From: Methanosarcina sp. ERenArc_MAG2
GTDB taxonomy: Archaea; Halobacteriota; Methanosarcinia; Methanosarcinales; Methanosarcinaceae
NCBI GenBank assembly: GCA_023955635.1
Contig: JAMXHR010000002.1
Span: 1-64,000, forward strand
Length of the DNA stretch: 64,000 nucleotides
Reading direction: 5' to 3'
The notes below the pieces were generated by a model. It was given only the letters and a program-made list of their open reading frames with translations, was not told the DNA's origin and did not search any database. The position numbers and the translations under genes are program-made. Numbering within the stretch: the first letter of the stretch is position 1; each line of letters begins with the position of its first letter. Shown one piece after another: positions 1-9,654 of the stretch.

Positions 1-305
1 CGTGTCGTTACAAACCTACACACCTGGTCTTTTGGAAATCTCCCTTTTTGTTTATGCTTTCACACTTTAAGGCTCTGAGTCCTGTATATGAAAGACAAAG
101 TTTAAAAAGGACAATATTTGTGGTAACAGGTGAGCAGTCTAACCTACTTGCTTAATGTAAAATTTATTTCTAAATAGCAGTTTTTTATTATAAAACCTAT
201 GAACTCTTACAGTTTTGTCTTTTAATTTGAGGAAATTCTTACTCTATTCTTACTTATGTAGAATTTTATGTCTAATTTCTTAAGAAAAAATTGTAAACTA
301 ATGAG

Positions 306-1212
306 ATGGTCATTCGGAACTATAGCAAATCGGAACTACTGGAATCTATCAATTCTGCTCTTTCCAGATCATATTTTTCAATTATTTTATCGTCACTTGT
401 ATTCAGTTTCATGGCAGTGAGATATTCCATCTCAGCTTTTTGTATAATCTTTAAATTATCTGTGGTATTAGCTCCTTTATCAAAAACAATAAGAGAGCCT
501 TCTTTAAGTCTATTTTTCACCTGGTTATAAGTGTCAAAAAATGTTCAAGATCAAGAACGTTTACTTTATTCACTGTAACTCCAATAGGTATGTTAATGGG
601 GTTAGCTAGTTCACTAATTCCAATGGTTATCTGCAGTTTATCAGGCCTGTGATCTCTGCTATATCCGTATTTACCAAGGTTGTATTTAGTCCCGTAAAGA
701 ACTATACTCGCCCAATCCAGGTTTACATCTGTTTCTTCAAAATCTTATACAAAAAATAGAGAATTCAGAATATCAGAGAGAATTTCCTCTCTGTTACGTC
801 CTAAGAGTTCAAGAGTTCTGTAAAGAACTCTTTCATGAAACCTTTCAAGATTCAATATCTCTAAAATTTCTTCCTGATTTAACCATTTGCCAGCTTCTTT
901 GATGCTAAAATTCTCAGTTGGCTTGTAACTTAACAAACCGATTACTAAACTGTTGAGATCAAAACCCTTTCTTTTATGTTTGCTAAAAATGTCACAGAAA
1001 TTAAGCTTTTCATAAAAGATTTGGACGGCAAGAAGCGATCTGAAAGGAACACATATATTCTTGTTAGGAATTGTAAGGAAAGCTCTCTGTTTTGTGATGT
1101 TCATCTGACCAAATAACACAAAACAAAGAGCACTTATTTTTATGTCATTGTCAAAGTCAGGTAGAAAACCTGAAAATGCAGAAGAGATACTAAAAAAACT
1201 TAGAAAAAACAA
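306..1212 (-). pseudogene. IS1634-like transposase remnant
   Basis: Read on the minus strand, the stretch starts with a roughly 155-residue N-terminal part that resembles the helical front of IS1634/IS4-type transposases. It continues in a second frame (near 740-540) with LDWASIVLYGTKY and then the catalytic-core stretch GSLIVFDKGANTTDN (320-520). At least two frame changes separate the pieces, one of them in the T run near 540. The C-terminal third of the transposase is missing and no terminal repeats were found, so this is a dead fragment. The family call rests on the GSLIVFDKGA-type core; a different IS4-superfamily group is possible. Confidence 0.6.
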
Positions 1213-1257
1213 TAAAAGAAAAAAACTTCACCTGATAAACGTTATGTATAGGCTTCC

Positions 1258-1778
1258 TTGATGAATCTCCACCACAAACAGCGCCAGACACACAAGACTA
1301 TGGTCATTCGTGAAAAAACTCAAATGCACAAAAACACAAAAAGAATGAAAGCAAATATAAATGCTTTCTATGCTATTAATGGGAATAACGTTATCGATTT
1401 TAAAGAAAGTTCAAAGGCAAAAGATGTATGTGAATTTTTAGAAAGAATAAAAGAAGAAAATGAGTATGATCCAATAGTTGTACTGGATAACTCAAAAACA
1501 CATCATGCAGACATTACAGTTAAAAAGGCAGAACAATTGGATATAATATTAGTATTCCTGCCACAATATTTACCCGACCTAAACCCAATTGAGTTTATAT
1601 TGAAGAGTGTGAGGAAGGAAATTCTAAAAGAATTTATTGAATCAGTTACGCAACTAAGAAAATTGATTAAAAATAGTATCTGAAGTTAGCTAAATCAAAA
1701 TCTTTTGCTAATAATTGGATGAAATTATTTGGGGAACAAATTAAAAGTGTAATTATTCATGAGTTGACTATAATTTGA
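1258..1778 (+). pseudogene. IS630 transposase, C-terminal remnant
   Basis: The translation carries the second and third catalytic blocks of IS630/Tc1-mariner DDE transposases: VVLDNSKTHHA (second Asp) and YLPDLNPIEFI (final acidic residue). After an apparent stop at 1683 the frame shifts by one base and continues as KLAKSKSFANNWMKLFG up to 1778, a normal IS630 tail. The N-terminal helix-turn-helix half is absent, so only the distal half survives. It abuts the IS1634 remnant, indicating an IS graveyard. Confidence 0.7.
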
Positions 1779-2119
1779 ACTGAATAACCTGATACACTTT
1801 TATTGATCTAATTTCAGCCTCTTGTAGTTGAATTCGATATGTTTTCTACAGAGCCTTTTTCTAATTTTATAATAACTACTTCTCGTAAATTTTACTTAAT
1901 TCAATTTCTCAAATTCCAAATCTCCGGTTTGCCAGATCGCCCATCAAAGCTGTATTAGGTTTGCAGGAGTTTCAGCTATTTGAAAAATAGTTATCTACTT
2001 AATACTGCTGTGCTAACTTAAGTGGAATATATAATAATTAATTCTCTTTTTTACGTTTCCTTATTGTTACATCCTTTTTTATGATCTTAGAATGGGTGTC
2101 ATGGATAATGCTATTTTCA
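1779..2119. other. Intergenic, nothing recognised
   Basis: AT-rich stretch between an IS630 remnant and the end of the fucose-synthase gene. No convincing coding frame, RNA or repeat was seen. Confidence 0.5.
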
Positions 2120-3079
2120 TTAGATCGCAATTTTTATTTTTATCCGTTGAGTTTTCATATAGAACTCATAAGTTTCTTTAATTCCATTTCTCAATGAAAT
2201 GTTAGCCTTCCATCCAAGGCTACTTAATTTGGTTACATCCATCAGTTTTCTTGGAGTTCCATCAGGTTTTGAAGTATCATACTTAATTTTTCCTTTGAAT
2301 CCTACAATTTCTTTTATAATTTTCACAAGTTCACTAATTGGAACATCCTCTCCAACTCCGATATTTACAAATTCCCCTATTTCAGAAAAGTCATAATTCT
2401 CCATCAAAAAAACGCATGCATCTGCCATATCGTCAACATGCATAAACTCCCGTAATGGTTTTCCAGTGCCCCATACGATAACTTCAGGTTCGTTATTTAC
2501 CTTAGCTTCATGAAATTTCCTTATCAATGCAGGCATGACATGTGAAGTTTCGAGATCAAAATTATCGTTTGGCCCGTAGAGATTGGTTGGCATTACGGAA
2601 ATGAAGTTGGTTCCATACTGCTGGTTATAATGTTTGCAAAGCCTAATTCCTGCAATTTTTGCTACTGCATAGGCTTCGTTTGTTTCTTCAAGGAGACCTG
2701 TAAGAAGATATTTTTCTTTAAGAGGCTGTGGGGCAAATTTTGGATAAATGCAAGAGGAACCCAGAAAAAGGAGTTTTTTTACACCATATTTGTAAGAGGC
2801 ATGGATAATATTTGCTTCAATCATCATATTTTCGTAGATGAATTGGGCAGGGTAAGTGCTGTTAGCAAGGATTCCACCAACTTTTGCTGCAGCTAGGAAA
2901 ACATATTCAGGCTTTTCCTGCTCAAAAAAATCGTTTACCTCTTGCTGTTTGGTGAGGTCAAGTCCTTTATGGGTGCGGAGGAGGAGATTTGTGTAGTCTT
3001 TGGATTCAAGTTTTCTTTTAAGAGCTGAACCTACGAGGCCACGGTGTCCGGCGATGTATATTTTTGATTCTTTGTCCAT
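2120..3079 (-). CDS. fcl: GDP-L-fucose synthase
   Basis: This extended short-chain dehydrogenase/reductase converts GDP-4-keto-6-deoxymannose to GDP-L-fucose by epimerisation and NADPH reduction, supplying sugar for surface glycans. The 319-residue product has the Rossmann motif [10 protein letters not shown] at residues 10-19, the catalytic serine in GSSCIYP (about 108-109), and the YxxxK pair Tyr137/Lys141 in YAVAK. The substrate-binding stretch [14 protein letters not shown] follows. Length matches the family (about 310-325), with a slightly basic extra tail. The start at 3079 gives the normal short lead before the Rossmann strand. No other nucleotide-sugar gene is in the window, so it appears isolated among IS remnants. 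Intact frame, high certainty. Confidence 0.93.
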   Translation of the reverse strand: MDKESKIYIAGHRGLVGSALKRKLESKDYTNLLLRTHKGLDLTKQQEVNDFFEQEKPEYVFLAAAKVGGILANSTYPAQFIYENMMIEANIIHASYKYGVKKLLFLGSSCIYPKFAPQPLKEKYLLTGLLEETNEAYAVAKIAGIRLCKHYNQQYGTNFISVMPTNLYGPNDNFDLETSHVMPALIRKFHEAKVNNEPEVIVWGTGKPLREFMHVDDMADACVFLMENYDFSEIGEFVNIGVGEDVPISELVKIIKEIVGFKGKIKYDTSKPDGTPRKLMDVTKLSSLGWKANISLRNGIKETYEFYMKTQRIKIKIAI

Positions 3080-3545
3080 ATAATCATCCTCAGATGCAAT
3101 CCATGATTTTTTGAATGTCTTACTTTACTCCCCAACATTATTTCTGGATATTTGATTTTTAAAATACATTATATTCAATTCAGTCAGTTACTTAGGGATA
3201 TATTCAAGTCTTTTATTTCAAATGCTCCAATGTACATTAAAGAAAGATTACTATTTTTAAGGGAGCATGAGCCTTTAATCTCAGTTATATTATAATTTTT
3301 AATTAAACCACACGGCTAAATTTTTTAGAACGACATTCGATGTGTAACTATATAAATTTATTTAAACTCTTATAATTATATAATAATTATTGGGAAATAA
3401 CATTATTGGAAGAATTTTGACAAAAAATGTAGTTATAGTATGAAACAACAAGCTTTGAAAAATAACTCCTAAGATAAAGGTAGAGTCATAATTTCTACAA
3501 ATATAGTTGAGAAGACTCAGATCTAAAATCTAGTGATAAAGTAAG

Positions 3546-3632
3546 TGTAACATCACTACACAAATTTATAATCCTATAATTATGTAATGACGTTACGGCA
3601 AAAACAATGGTGACTATAACTCTTACTCTTAA
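3546..3632. promoter_or_regulatory. Twin palindrome module, copy 1
   Basis: Contains TGTAACATCACTACACA and, 38 bases further, the palindrome GTAATGACGTTACGGCA (3584-3600), followed by a conserved tail ending CTCTTAATAA. The same arrangement with the same 38-base spacing recurs at 5911-5998. The symmetry of GTAATgacGTTAC suggests a dimeric regulator site. No gene obviously follows this copy. Confidence 0.45.
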
Positions 3633-4062
3633 TAACTTTTTGGAGTTTCCTTTTCTCTTATATCTTTTTGATAGTTTTGATAATGATTTTGGGTCATGGG
3701 CACGAGTTATTGAAAACCGTAAGCACAAGAATCTCTCTAAATTATACTCAAACACGGAGATTGTACCTAGTGTCGCGTCGATCATCAAGGATTGAAAAAT
3801 TCTAAATGATTGTAATCGAATTTATGCGACATTTTATCGCTGACGCGACACTAGATTTTTAGATATAATCAATAACTCGAGGACAAGACCTAATTTTGAA
3901 ATATCACAAAAGGAGTTTTTCGTAGAAAAACTCCTCCAGTTTGTCCTATTTGTAGCATTTCTATGGTTTATAATGGATATGATCCATAAACCAAAAAGGG
4001 TCTTGGAAAAATCAGCATTGGTAGATATAAACACTCAAATTGTGGTAATACATAAAAAAATT

Positions 4063-4240
4063 GGCTCTTCGCTGTTTCGAGTGGGTAACTTATATTCATC
4101 TCAAAATGTCGAAGTAGCATATCTAAAATTTAGAAACATTTATGATCGGAAATCATATTCAAGCTTGATGTTTCTCTTCTTGACCTAGCCACTTTCTAAC
4201 TGAATAATTATTTTCAACCCACACAAAACAGCGAAGAGCC
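4063..4240. mobile_element. MITE with ISL3-like ends, 178 bp
   Basis: The element begins GGCTCTTCGCTGTTT and ends with the inverse AAACAGCGAAGAGCC. It is flanked on both sides by the 8-base direct repeat AAAAAATT (4055-4062 and 4241-4248). GGCTCTTCG-type ends and 8-bp target duplications are typical of the ISL3 family. The 178-bp interior encodes no transposase, so this is a non-autonomous derivative. No ISL3 transposase is present in the window to move it. Confidence 0.85.
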
Positions 4241-4491
4241 AAAAAATTGTAGTTTTTGGGAGAATCTGAAAACTTTACTTTTTGGTCGTGAACTATTAGT
4301 TGGTCGATGTTATTTCCAAAACCACTCTCAATGTTGCATCATGTCCTTTTTACAATTCAGTAAGGTGATTCATGAGGCTATGGTAAACATGCTTTGATGC
4401 ACAAAAGATAGGATTTCTAGCAATGGAAAATTAATCATGAAAACATCAACCATATAATGAGGGACGACCAACGAAATCAAAAAGAGACAAA

Positions 4492-4550
4492 AGTTCACTT
4501 CATCCCACCTGGGTGGGTATTCGTGACCCTCCACGCTCGCGATGTAATAA
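4492..4550 (-). repeat. IS200/IS605 left-end remnant
   Basis: The stretch AGTTCACTTCATCCC, the hairpin CCCACCTGGGTGGG (4504-4517) and TATTCGTGACCCTCC match, in reverse, the left end of the IS200 element at 36308. Only the end survives. Confidence 0.65.
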
Positions 4551-4571
4551 GGTAAATTTAGTATGTTTGAT

Positions 4572-4784
4572 TTAATATTTCACAGGATTAGAACCATACC
4601 TTGAACCTGTTCTTTTTTCCTCTTCTTTTGTTTTATTAGATTCAGTTTCTTTAGGTTTTTCTTCCTCTACTTTTATTTTATGCCAATCAGAGCGATGTTC
4701 CTTTTTTTGCATGATCTGTTTTAGAACATAAGCAAGCCCTGCTGTTGCTACGGTATATCCCACTACTTTGATAAACTTATGCAT
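4572..4784 (-). CDS. Small single-pass membrane protein
   Basis: Unrecognised 70-residue protein. Residues 6-25 form one hydrophobic segment (VVGYTVATAGLAYVLKQIM). The rest is very hydrophilic, rich in Lys and Glu, with a likely disordered tail ending GSRYGSNPVKY. This suggests an N-terminally anchored protein with a charged tail. It stands alone, with an IS200 remnant just downstream. Intact frame and sensible composition favour a real gene; the function is unknown. Confidence 0.55.
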   Translation of the reverse strand: MHKFIKVVGYTVATAGLAYVLKQIMQKKEHRSDWHKIKVEEEKPKETESNKTKEEEKRTGSRYGSNPVKY

Positions 4785-5092
4785 AATTAGTCACTCCAAT
4801 CTATTAATAATCTTAATTACTTATCAATCTATGCAAACGGATAAATAATTATTACATAGTAGATAAGTGATAGAAGTACTGCACCAACCTTCCCATATCC
4901 CAGAAGCCTGAATTTTAATGTTGATGGAAACGATAATTAGTGTATACGAAAGTCAAGCATTGGATCCACATATAAACAGAGAAAGATTTAGACATGAATG
5001 GTTTGAATAAGAAATGAAGGATTCGGGTCCAAAAAAGAATAAGAGAAGAAGGAAATCAATTCTTAACTGATGACCAATGAATTTGTTTCAAG

Positions 5093-5857
5093 TTAAAACT
5101 CAAAATTAGGCTCTCTAATAATAGAATTTAACAATTTCTTTGTAGATTCAATCTGTTCATCGTTTCCGTCTACTGCAAGCCAGATAGCGCCCTCAGCTCC
5201 ACTTACTCCACCACCTGCAACCTGTTTTGCACTTGCACCAGTAAGAAGTGAAATTGCTTCGATTTCAGTGACAATTTCACCAGCTACAGGTAATAAACGG
5301 GGCCCATGCGAACCTGGAGCATTTAATTTCCGTGCTAAATCATTTAAATCATCGTAAACACGTTTTTCAAGTCCTGCAGGAAGTATCAGTCTGACACGTC
5401 GGCCTACAACTGCCTGAATCGATGCACCAATAGTTCCACTGTGTGGATCTCCAATGTAAATGTCTGCCTGTCCTTTTGGAAGGTTCAACGCATTAACACC
5501 CTTAAATCACGTCTCCTTCCTTCAAATCGTCCACAACGTTAAAGATGGTTTCTCCCTGCTTCCAGATACCATTTTTAATTACTACATCTCCTGGAAAATC
5601 AGTTTCATCTTTAATACGCCCTGAACTGGTTACAGGACCGCCAGAGGCAGTACAACATCCCTGAAGAATCTTTTTCTTGAAAAGTTTTCTGCTTGACCTA
5701 TAAAGGACAATATTTCTTCAGCCACGTAACCATTTGTAGTTCCAGCAATTATAACAATGGTTCCAGATGCAAGAGATTCATTTACTGCTGGATGTTTTGC
5801 CAGAGCTTTCGCTATTAATCTTTTCCCTGCTGCTGGGGTTATTAAATACTGTTCCAT
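5093..5857 (-). CDS. Conserved uncharacterised protein, frame broken twice
   Basis: Three minus-strand frames join into one protein of about 255 residues: [19 protein letters not shown] at the start, then [20 protein letters not shown], then [19 protein letters not shown] to the end [11 protein letters not shown]. The first break (near 5645) is explained by one G missing from a GGG run, the second (near 5490) by one extra T in TTT, so the gene may be intact in the organism. The product is rich in Gly and small residues ([30 protein letters not shown]) and looks like a soluble alpha/beta protein. I do not recognise the family. The twin-palindrome module at 5911-5965 lies 54 bases upstream of the start, making this the best candidate for regulation by it. 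Confidence 0.6.
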
Positions 5858-5910
5858 TTATTTTCATCTCTAATCCTTGACTCAGTTCCAAAATAGAGTA
5901 ATAAAAATAA

Positions 5911-5998
5911 TGTAACGTCATTACGCAAAATTAATAATTTTCATTTTTGTAATGATATTACGGCACAACAATAGGACTATAAATCTAACTCTTAATAA
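5911..5998 (-). promoter_or_regulatory. Twin palindrome module, copy 2
   Basis: TGTAACGTCATTACGCA (from 5911) and GTAATGATATTACGGCA (5949-5965) are two palindromes of the same kind set 38 bases apart, as in the copy at 3546. They lie directly upstream of the minus-strand gene starting at 5857. An A/T-rich TATA-like stretch lies between them and the start codon. I infer an operator pair for a dimeric regulator; the regulator is unknown. Confidence 0.5.
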
Positions 5999-6610
5999 AA
6001 TATGCTGGCGCAATCCATTGTAGGCAACGAGGTATTCGGCGCCCTTTCTTACCTGCAATGACTTATACAGAGCCTCTACACACGATTAAAAATAGTTTCC
6101 TTACCTCTTTTATCCTGTGAATACAATGCAGGCATCATAGAGTGCTCGACAGCGTCAGCTTCAAGGGTACTTTTACAATTAATCTCACATTAAAACAACG
6201 TTTTAGGGGTCAACCGTCAACACCATCATCTTCTTTGACATAGTAGGCAAGTTCCTCTTTTATTCTAAAAATGCGCTAACGTTCAAAACTAATTAAGAAA
6301 TATAACCTATGAATAATGAAGAGGTTATATCTATACCCTACAACAGCAGGAGAGAAATTACGTGCCTGGGATCCTGAACCACCCTTTCACAACTATCCCT
6401 GAAGTAGCCTGAATATTGGTCTCGATGTGCCAGGTCTGGCACATCGAGAGAACATACATGGACCAGAAACCAGAAAAGGCTAAATTCTCAGTTCATCTGC
6501 GTAAATCCTATTATTACAAGCTAATTTTTCATTTTCCAAGGGTCCGAGAAATTTAGAGTTGTTGTTTTTTCTACCCTTTAGATATAGAAAGAAAAAAATT
6601 TGTAAATGGC
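5999..6610. other. Gene-free stretch with degenerate repeat
   Basis: No supported gene. A stretch near 6062-6112 (ACTTATACAGAGCCTC then GATTAAAAATAGTTTCC) is repeated in degenerate form near 8162-8212 on the other side of fwdB. The rest shows nothing I recognise. Confidence 0.4.
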
Positions 6611-7914
6611 TTACTTCCTTGTTATAATCTTCTCAAAGAGCTGTTTTAAGGTGTCTTCGTTGCTCTTGAGTGAATTCAAAGGGTGAGTTTGTGAAGGGTT
6701 CAAAGTGCACAGGTACATCATCAAGCCTGTAAAACGTTCCTTCACACTCCATGGCATCAATAACACCTGGAAGCACAACATCCGATACAACTGTGGTCTG
6801 AGCAGGGAACAATATCCAGACATACCAGGGGAATTTCGGCAAGGTAAGCGGCACAGTCAGCAGGGATATGGCTTACAAGGTCAGCACACATCACAAAGGC
6901 CGCATCCACGTCTTTTCTCTGAGTACATCCACAGCTGTAAATTCTCCAGGGTTATAACGTGGAATTCCGCGCATGAAGTCAAGCCCGAAGGGGTAGCCGT
7001 ACATATAAGAAGCTACCTGGTTAAAGCCTGCAACGTTACAGTGGCCGCGAAGAGCTCCAAAAGTGAACTTGGCATAATTGTTTTAGCTCCTTTACGAGGT
7101 TCATGGCAATTTCGGAATTCCTGTACTTCCCCATTGAAGATGCAAGCCCGAGGCCTACTGTAATAGCCCCAAAGTTGCAGTTTTTCATCATATCGAGCAT
7201 TTCTTCCATGACAGAGATGGGCACTCCAGTGATCTCTTCTACTAAGGGATGAGGAGTTTTTCCATGAAGCAAAGCAAGAAGTGCACTTATCAGTTCATAA
7301 TCAGAGTTTGGTTTAAGCTGCACGTGCAGATCTGAGGCTAGCGGCAGTTGGAGTCCTTCTCGGGTCTACAGTAATTACTATTCTGTCAAAACGTCCACGT
7401 TTGGTCCAGTAACCCCTGGGAAAACTCCGTATCTAGACATCTGTCTGGGCATGGATTCAAGAGGATTTGTACCCAGTAAATAATGAGATCTCCCTATTTT
7501 TCTTCTGGCCTTCGGTTGCACATCGACTTTTCCTGCTTCCTGGATTCCCATAGCTGTTGGTCCGTGACAGACAGTCGAATTGGAGTCGACAAGCGCACCA
7601 AGATATTCTCCGATTTTAAGCCCGACTTCGTGTGCTTCACAGGAGGTTTCACTACCCATGAAAAGCAGAGGGCGCTTTGCCGAAACAAGAATATCGGCAG
7701 TTTTTTCGAGAGCTTCATCCCAGGCAGCAGGAGTCAGTTTTCCGTCAACCTTTACAAGAGGCTGTTTGAGCCTGTGGGAACTAAAAATTTCCTGAAATTT
7801 TGCGTTTCCCATTTTACACGCGTTTCTAGCTTCAATTTTTCCGTCCCCGAACTCAACCTGGATGTCGTCACAGGTTGCCCCGCAAACAGGACAGATTATA
7901 TTTTTGTAAATCAT
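6611..7914 (-). pseudogene. fwdB/fmdB: Solitary formylmethanofuran dehydrogenase subunit B, multiply frameshifted
   Basis: Subunit B is the molybdo- or tungstopterin catalytic subunit that reduces CO2 to formylmethanofuran, the first step of methanogenesis, and runs in reverse when methyl groups are oxidised. The pieces span 1304 bases, the full length of the family (about 430 residues). The N-terminal [4Fe-4S] cysteines are present (Cys8, Cys11, Cys15 in CPVCGATC, and Cys33), as is the metal-ligand Cys116 in VCHGPT, the position that is Cys or selenocysteine in the family. Later blocks include VDPRRTPT, GHCNVAGFNQV and VVSDVVLPGVIDAMECEGT. I count about seven single-base breaks, deletions and insertions, in CCC, AAAA and other short runs. 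No other fwd/fmd subunit is adjacent, which is unusual. It may be a decayed paralogue or, partly, sequencing error. Confidence 0.8.
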
Positions 7915-8254
7915 GTTTACTCCCTCCGACATGATATAATATGCTCTCAGGCAAGCCCCTAAAAGCCCCAAAGTATAAGTTAATTATTTATCCTCTATTG
8001 ATAAAATTATCCTGTAAAATAATTTTGAAAAATCACCTCCTGGTGACTATCTAATCTAAACAGATATTCTCTTTATGAAGTGTCAAAAAAATTTAATCAG
8101 AGCTAGTTTGTTTCGAGAAAAAAGGTTTATTTGATCAAAGGAAAGAGCTGATAATCTTCAACTTACTTAGAGCCTCTGCTCTCAATTAAAAACAGCTTCT
8201 TTATCTATTTTAATACAAAGTGGGGCAAGGCTTATACCTCTCTTTATACTAAAT

Positions 8255-8518
8255 GATAGCTCTGGCCTTTTAGATTAGCTTCTAAGCATATGCGCCTTCG
8301 GGATAGATATACTGCACCAGCCTTCATTATATCCCAGAAATTTCTCAAGGTCCCAGATCTGGGATGTCTAGAAAAACATGGTCGAATAGTTATAAAAGGA
8401 AATAAAAGTTACAGGTTTAAAGTATTCGTTTTCTCGCTTTGATTATGCTGTGGAGCTGTCAGGGATATATTGGTCCATCTGGCTACGAGCGATAGCTCTG
8501 GACATTGTACATAGCTTC
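8255..8518 (+). repeat. Long direct repeat, copy 1
   Basis: About 265 bases nearly identical to 9260-9529 in the same orientation. It shares GATAGCTCT at the left and the stretch coding for TGLKYSFSRFDYAVELSGIY at the right. The two copies flank the regulator gene at 8665. This copy's reading frame ends early. Confidence 0.75.
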
Positions 8519-8664
8519 TAATCAGCTACAATAAGGACAAAGCTTATCATGTAAATATATGCGTTTAAAAAAATTTATAAATTAGAATAAACTTTAATGA
8601 GTAAATATAAAAGCATTTTTAAGCTGACAAACTATCCATAAAAATAGAAATATCGAGGGTTATC

Positions 8665-9062
8665 ATGAAAGACTTAGAAGTAAAAATGCTGGACGAAGAA
8701 GACCATGTTTTTATTGAAACATTAAGGAATCTTGGGATGTCAAGAAATGTCGCTACAACCATGGCATATCTTATGAATGTAGACGAATCTTCAGCCCGGG
8801 AAATTGAAGTAAGTACTGGATTAAGGCAGCCCGAAGTAAGTCTTGCAATAAAGTTAATGCACAACCAATCCTGGGTCAGTGTGCGCTCGGAAAAAAACCT
8901 GGTAAAGGGCGACCGATGAAGATTTATTCTCTTACAGCGCCAATTGGTGAGATCATAAGTTATTATGAAGACAAGATTTACAAAGAATCTCAGGCAACCA
9001 TCTCTGCAATCAAGAAGCTTAAAGTAATGAGCAAAAGTATGCCCCTTATTCTCTCAAAGTGA
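8665..9062 (+). CDS. Winged-helix transcriptional regulator, frame broken once
   Basis: The N-terminal 84 residues contain a helix-turn-helix core (NVATTMAYLMNVDESSAREI then GLRQPEVSLAIKLM), like archaeal ArsR/TrmB-type DNA-binding proteins. The frame ends early at 8919, but restoring one A in the A7 run at about 8891 continues it as GKGRPMKIYSLTAPIGE through to a stop at 9062. That gives about 132 residues with a helical C-terminal tail. The GRPxKIY wing is typical of the family, so the break is most likely a base-calling error. It is set between two long direct repeats. The start at 8665 gives a normal acidic N-terminus. The target is unknown. Confidence 0.72.
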
Positions 9063-9259
9063 AGGATTTCGAACAGGTTAACCCCACAATGGTTGACAAT
9101 CCTTTTCAGGATCACCATTATGGGAAAAACATTTAATATGGATCGCTTGCTTATGCACATTCCCATTTAGCTTTTCTCTCTGCTCACCCTTAATGTGCAG
9201 CTGGTCCTTCGACAGGCAAGACCTTCATGCTTGGTGTTCTTAATTTCCTTATCTCAAGC

Positions 9260-9562
9260 GATAGCTCTAACCTTTTAGATTAGCTTCAGTTGTGTGCCTT
9301 CGGGATAGATATACTGCATCGCCTTCCACAATTATCCCAGAAGCCTGAATCTTAACGTCAATGTACCGGATTTGGGACATCTAAAAAACATGTTCGAAAA
9401 GCTCTAAAGGAAATAAAAGTTACAGGTTTAAAGTATTCGTTTTCTCGCTTTGATTATGCTGTGGAGCTGTCAGGGATATATTTGTCCATTTGGCTACGAG
9501 CGATAGTTTTGGACATTATACGTGGCTTAAAGAAAGAGCATGAACAAATAGTCGGAAGCTAA
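9260..9562 (+). repeat. Long direct repeat, copy 2, with gene-tail fragment
   Basis: Second copy of the 8255-8518 repeat. Here the coding tail is longer: from 9389 it reads HVRKALKEIKVTGLKYSFSR and continues to a natural stop at 9562 (tail GLKKEHEQIVGS). This is a C-terminal fragment of a protein I do not recognise, with a hydrophobic AVELSGIYLSIWLRAIVLDI segment. Confidence 0.65.
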
Positions 9563-9654
9563 AGAAAATCAGCTTATTGAGCTTTTTCCATTAAATCTTA
9601 TTAAAGAGGAATGCCTAAATCCATACTACAATAAAGCTAAATGAATATGTATTT

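Larger units (their letters stand above)
3080..4571. other. Gene-poor region with IS debris
   Basis: Between fcl and the small membrane gene I see no convincing protein gene. The region holds the palindrome module (3546-3632), an ISL3-like MITE (4063-4240) and an IS200 end remnant (4492-4550), each listed separately. Confidence 0.5.

Noticed and set aside
3495..3795. Opposed short frames near 3.5-3.8 kb as genes
   Set aside because: They overlap the palindrome module, have no family likeness and no ribosome site.
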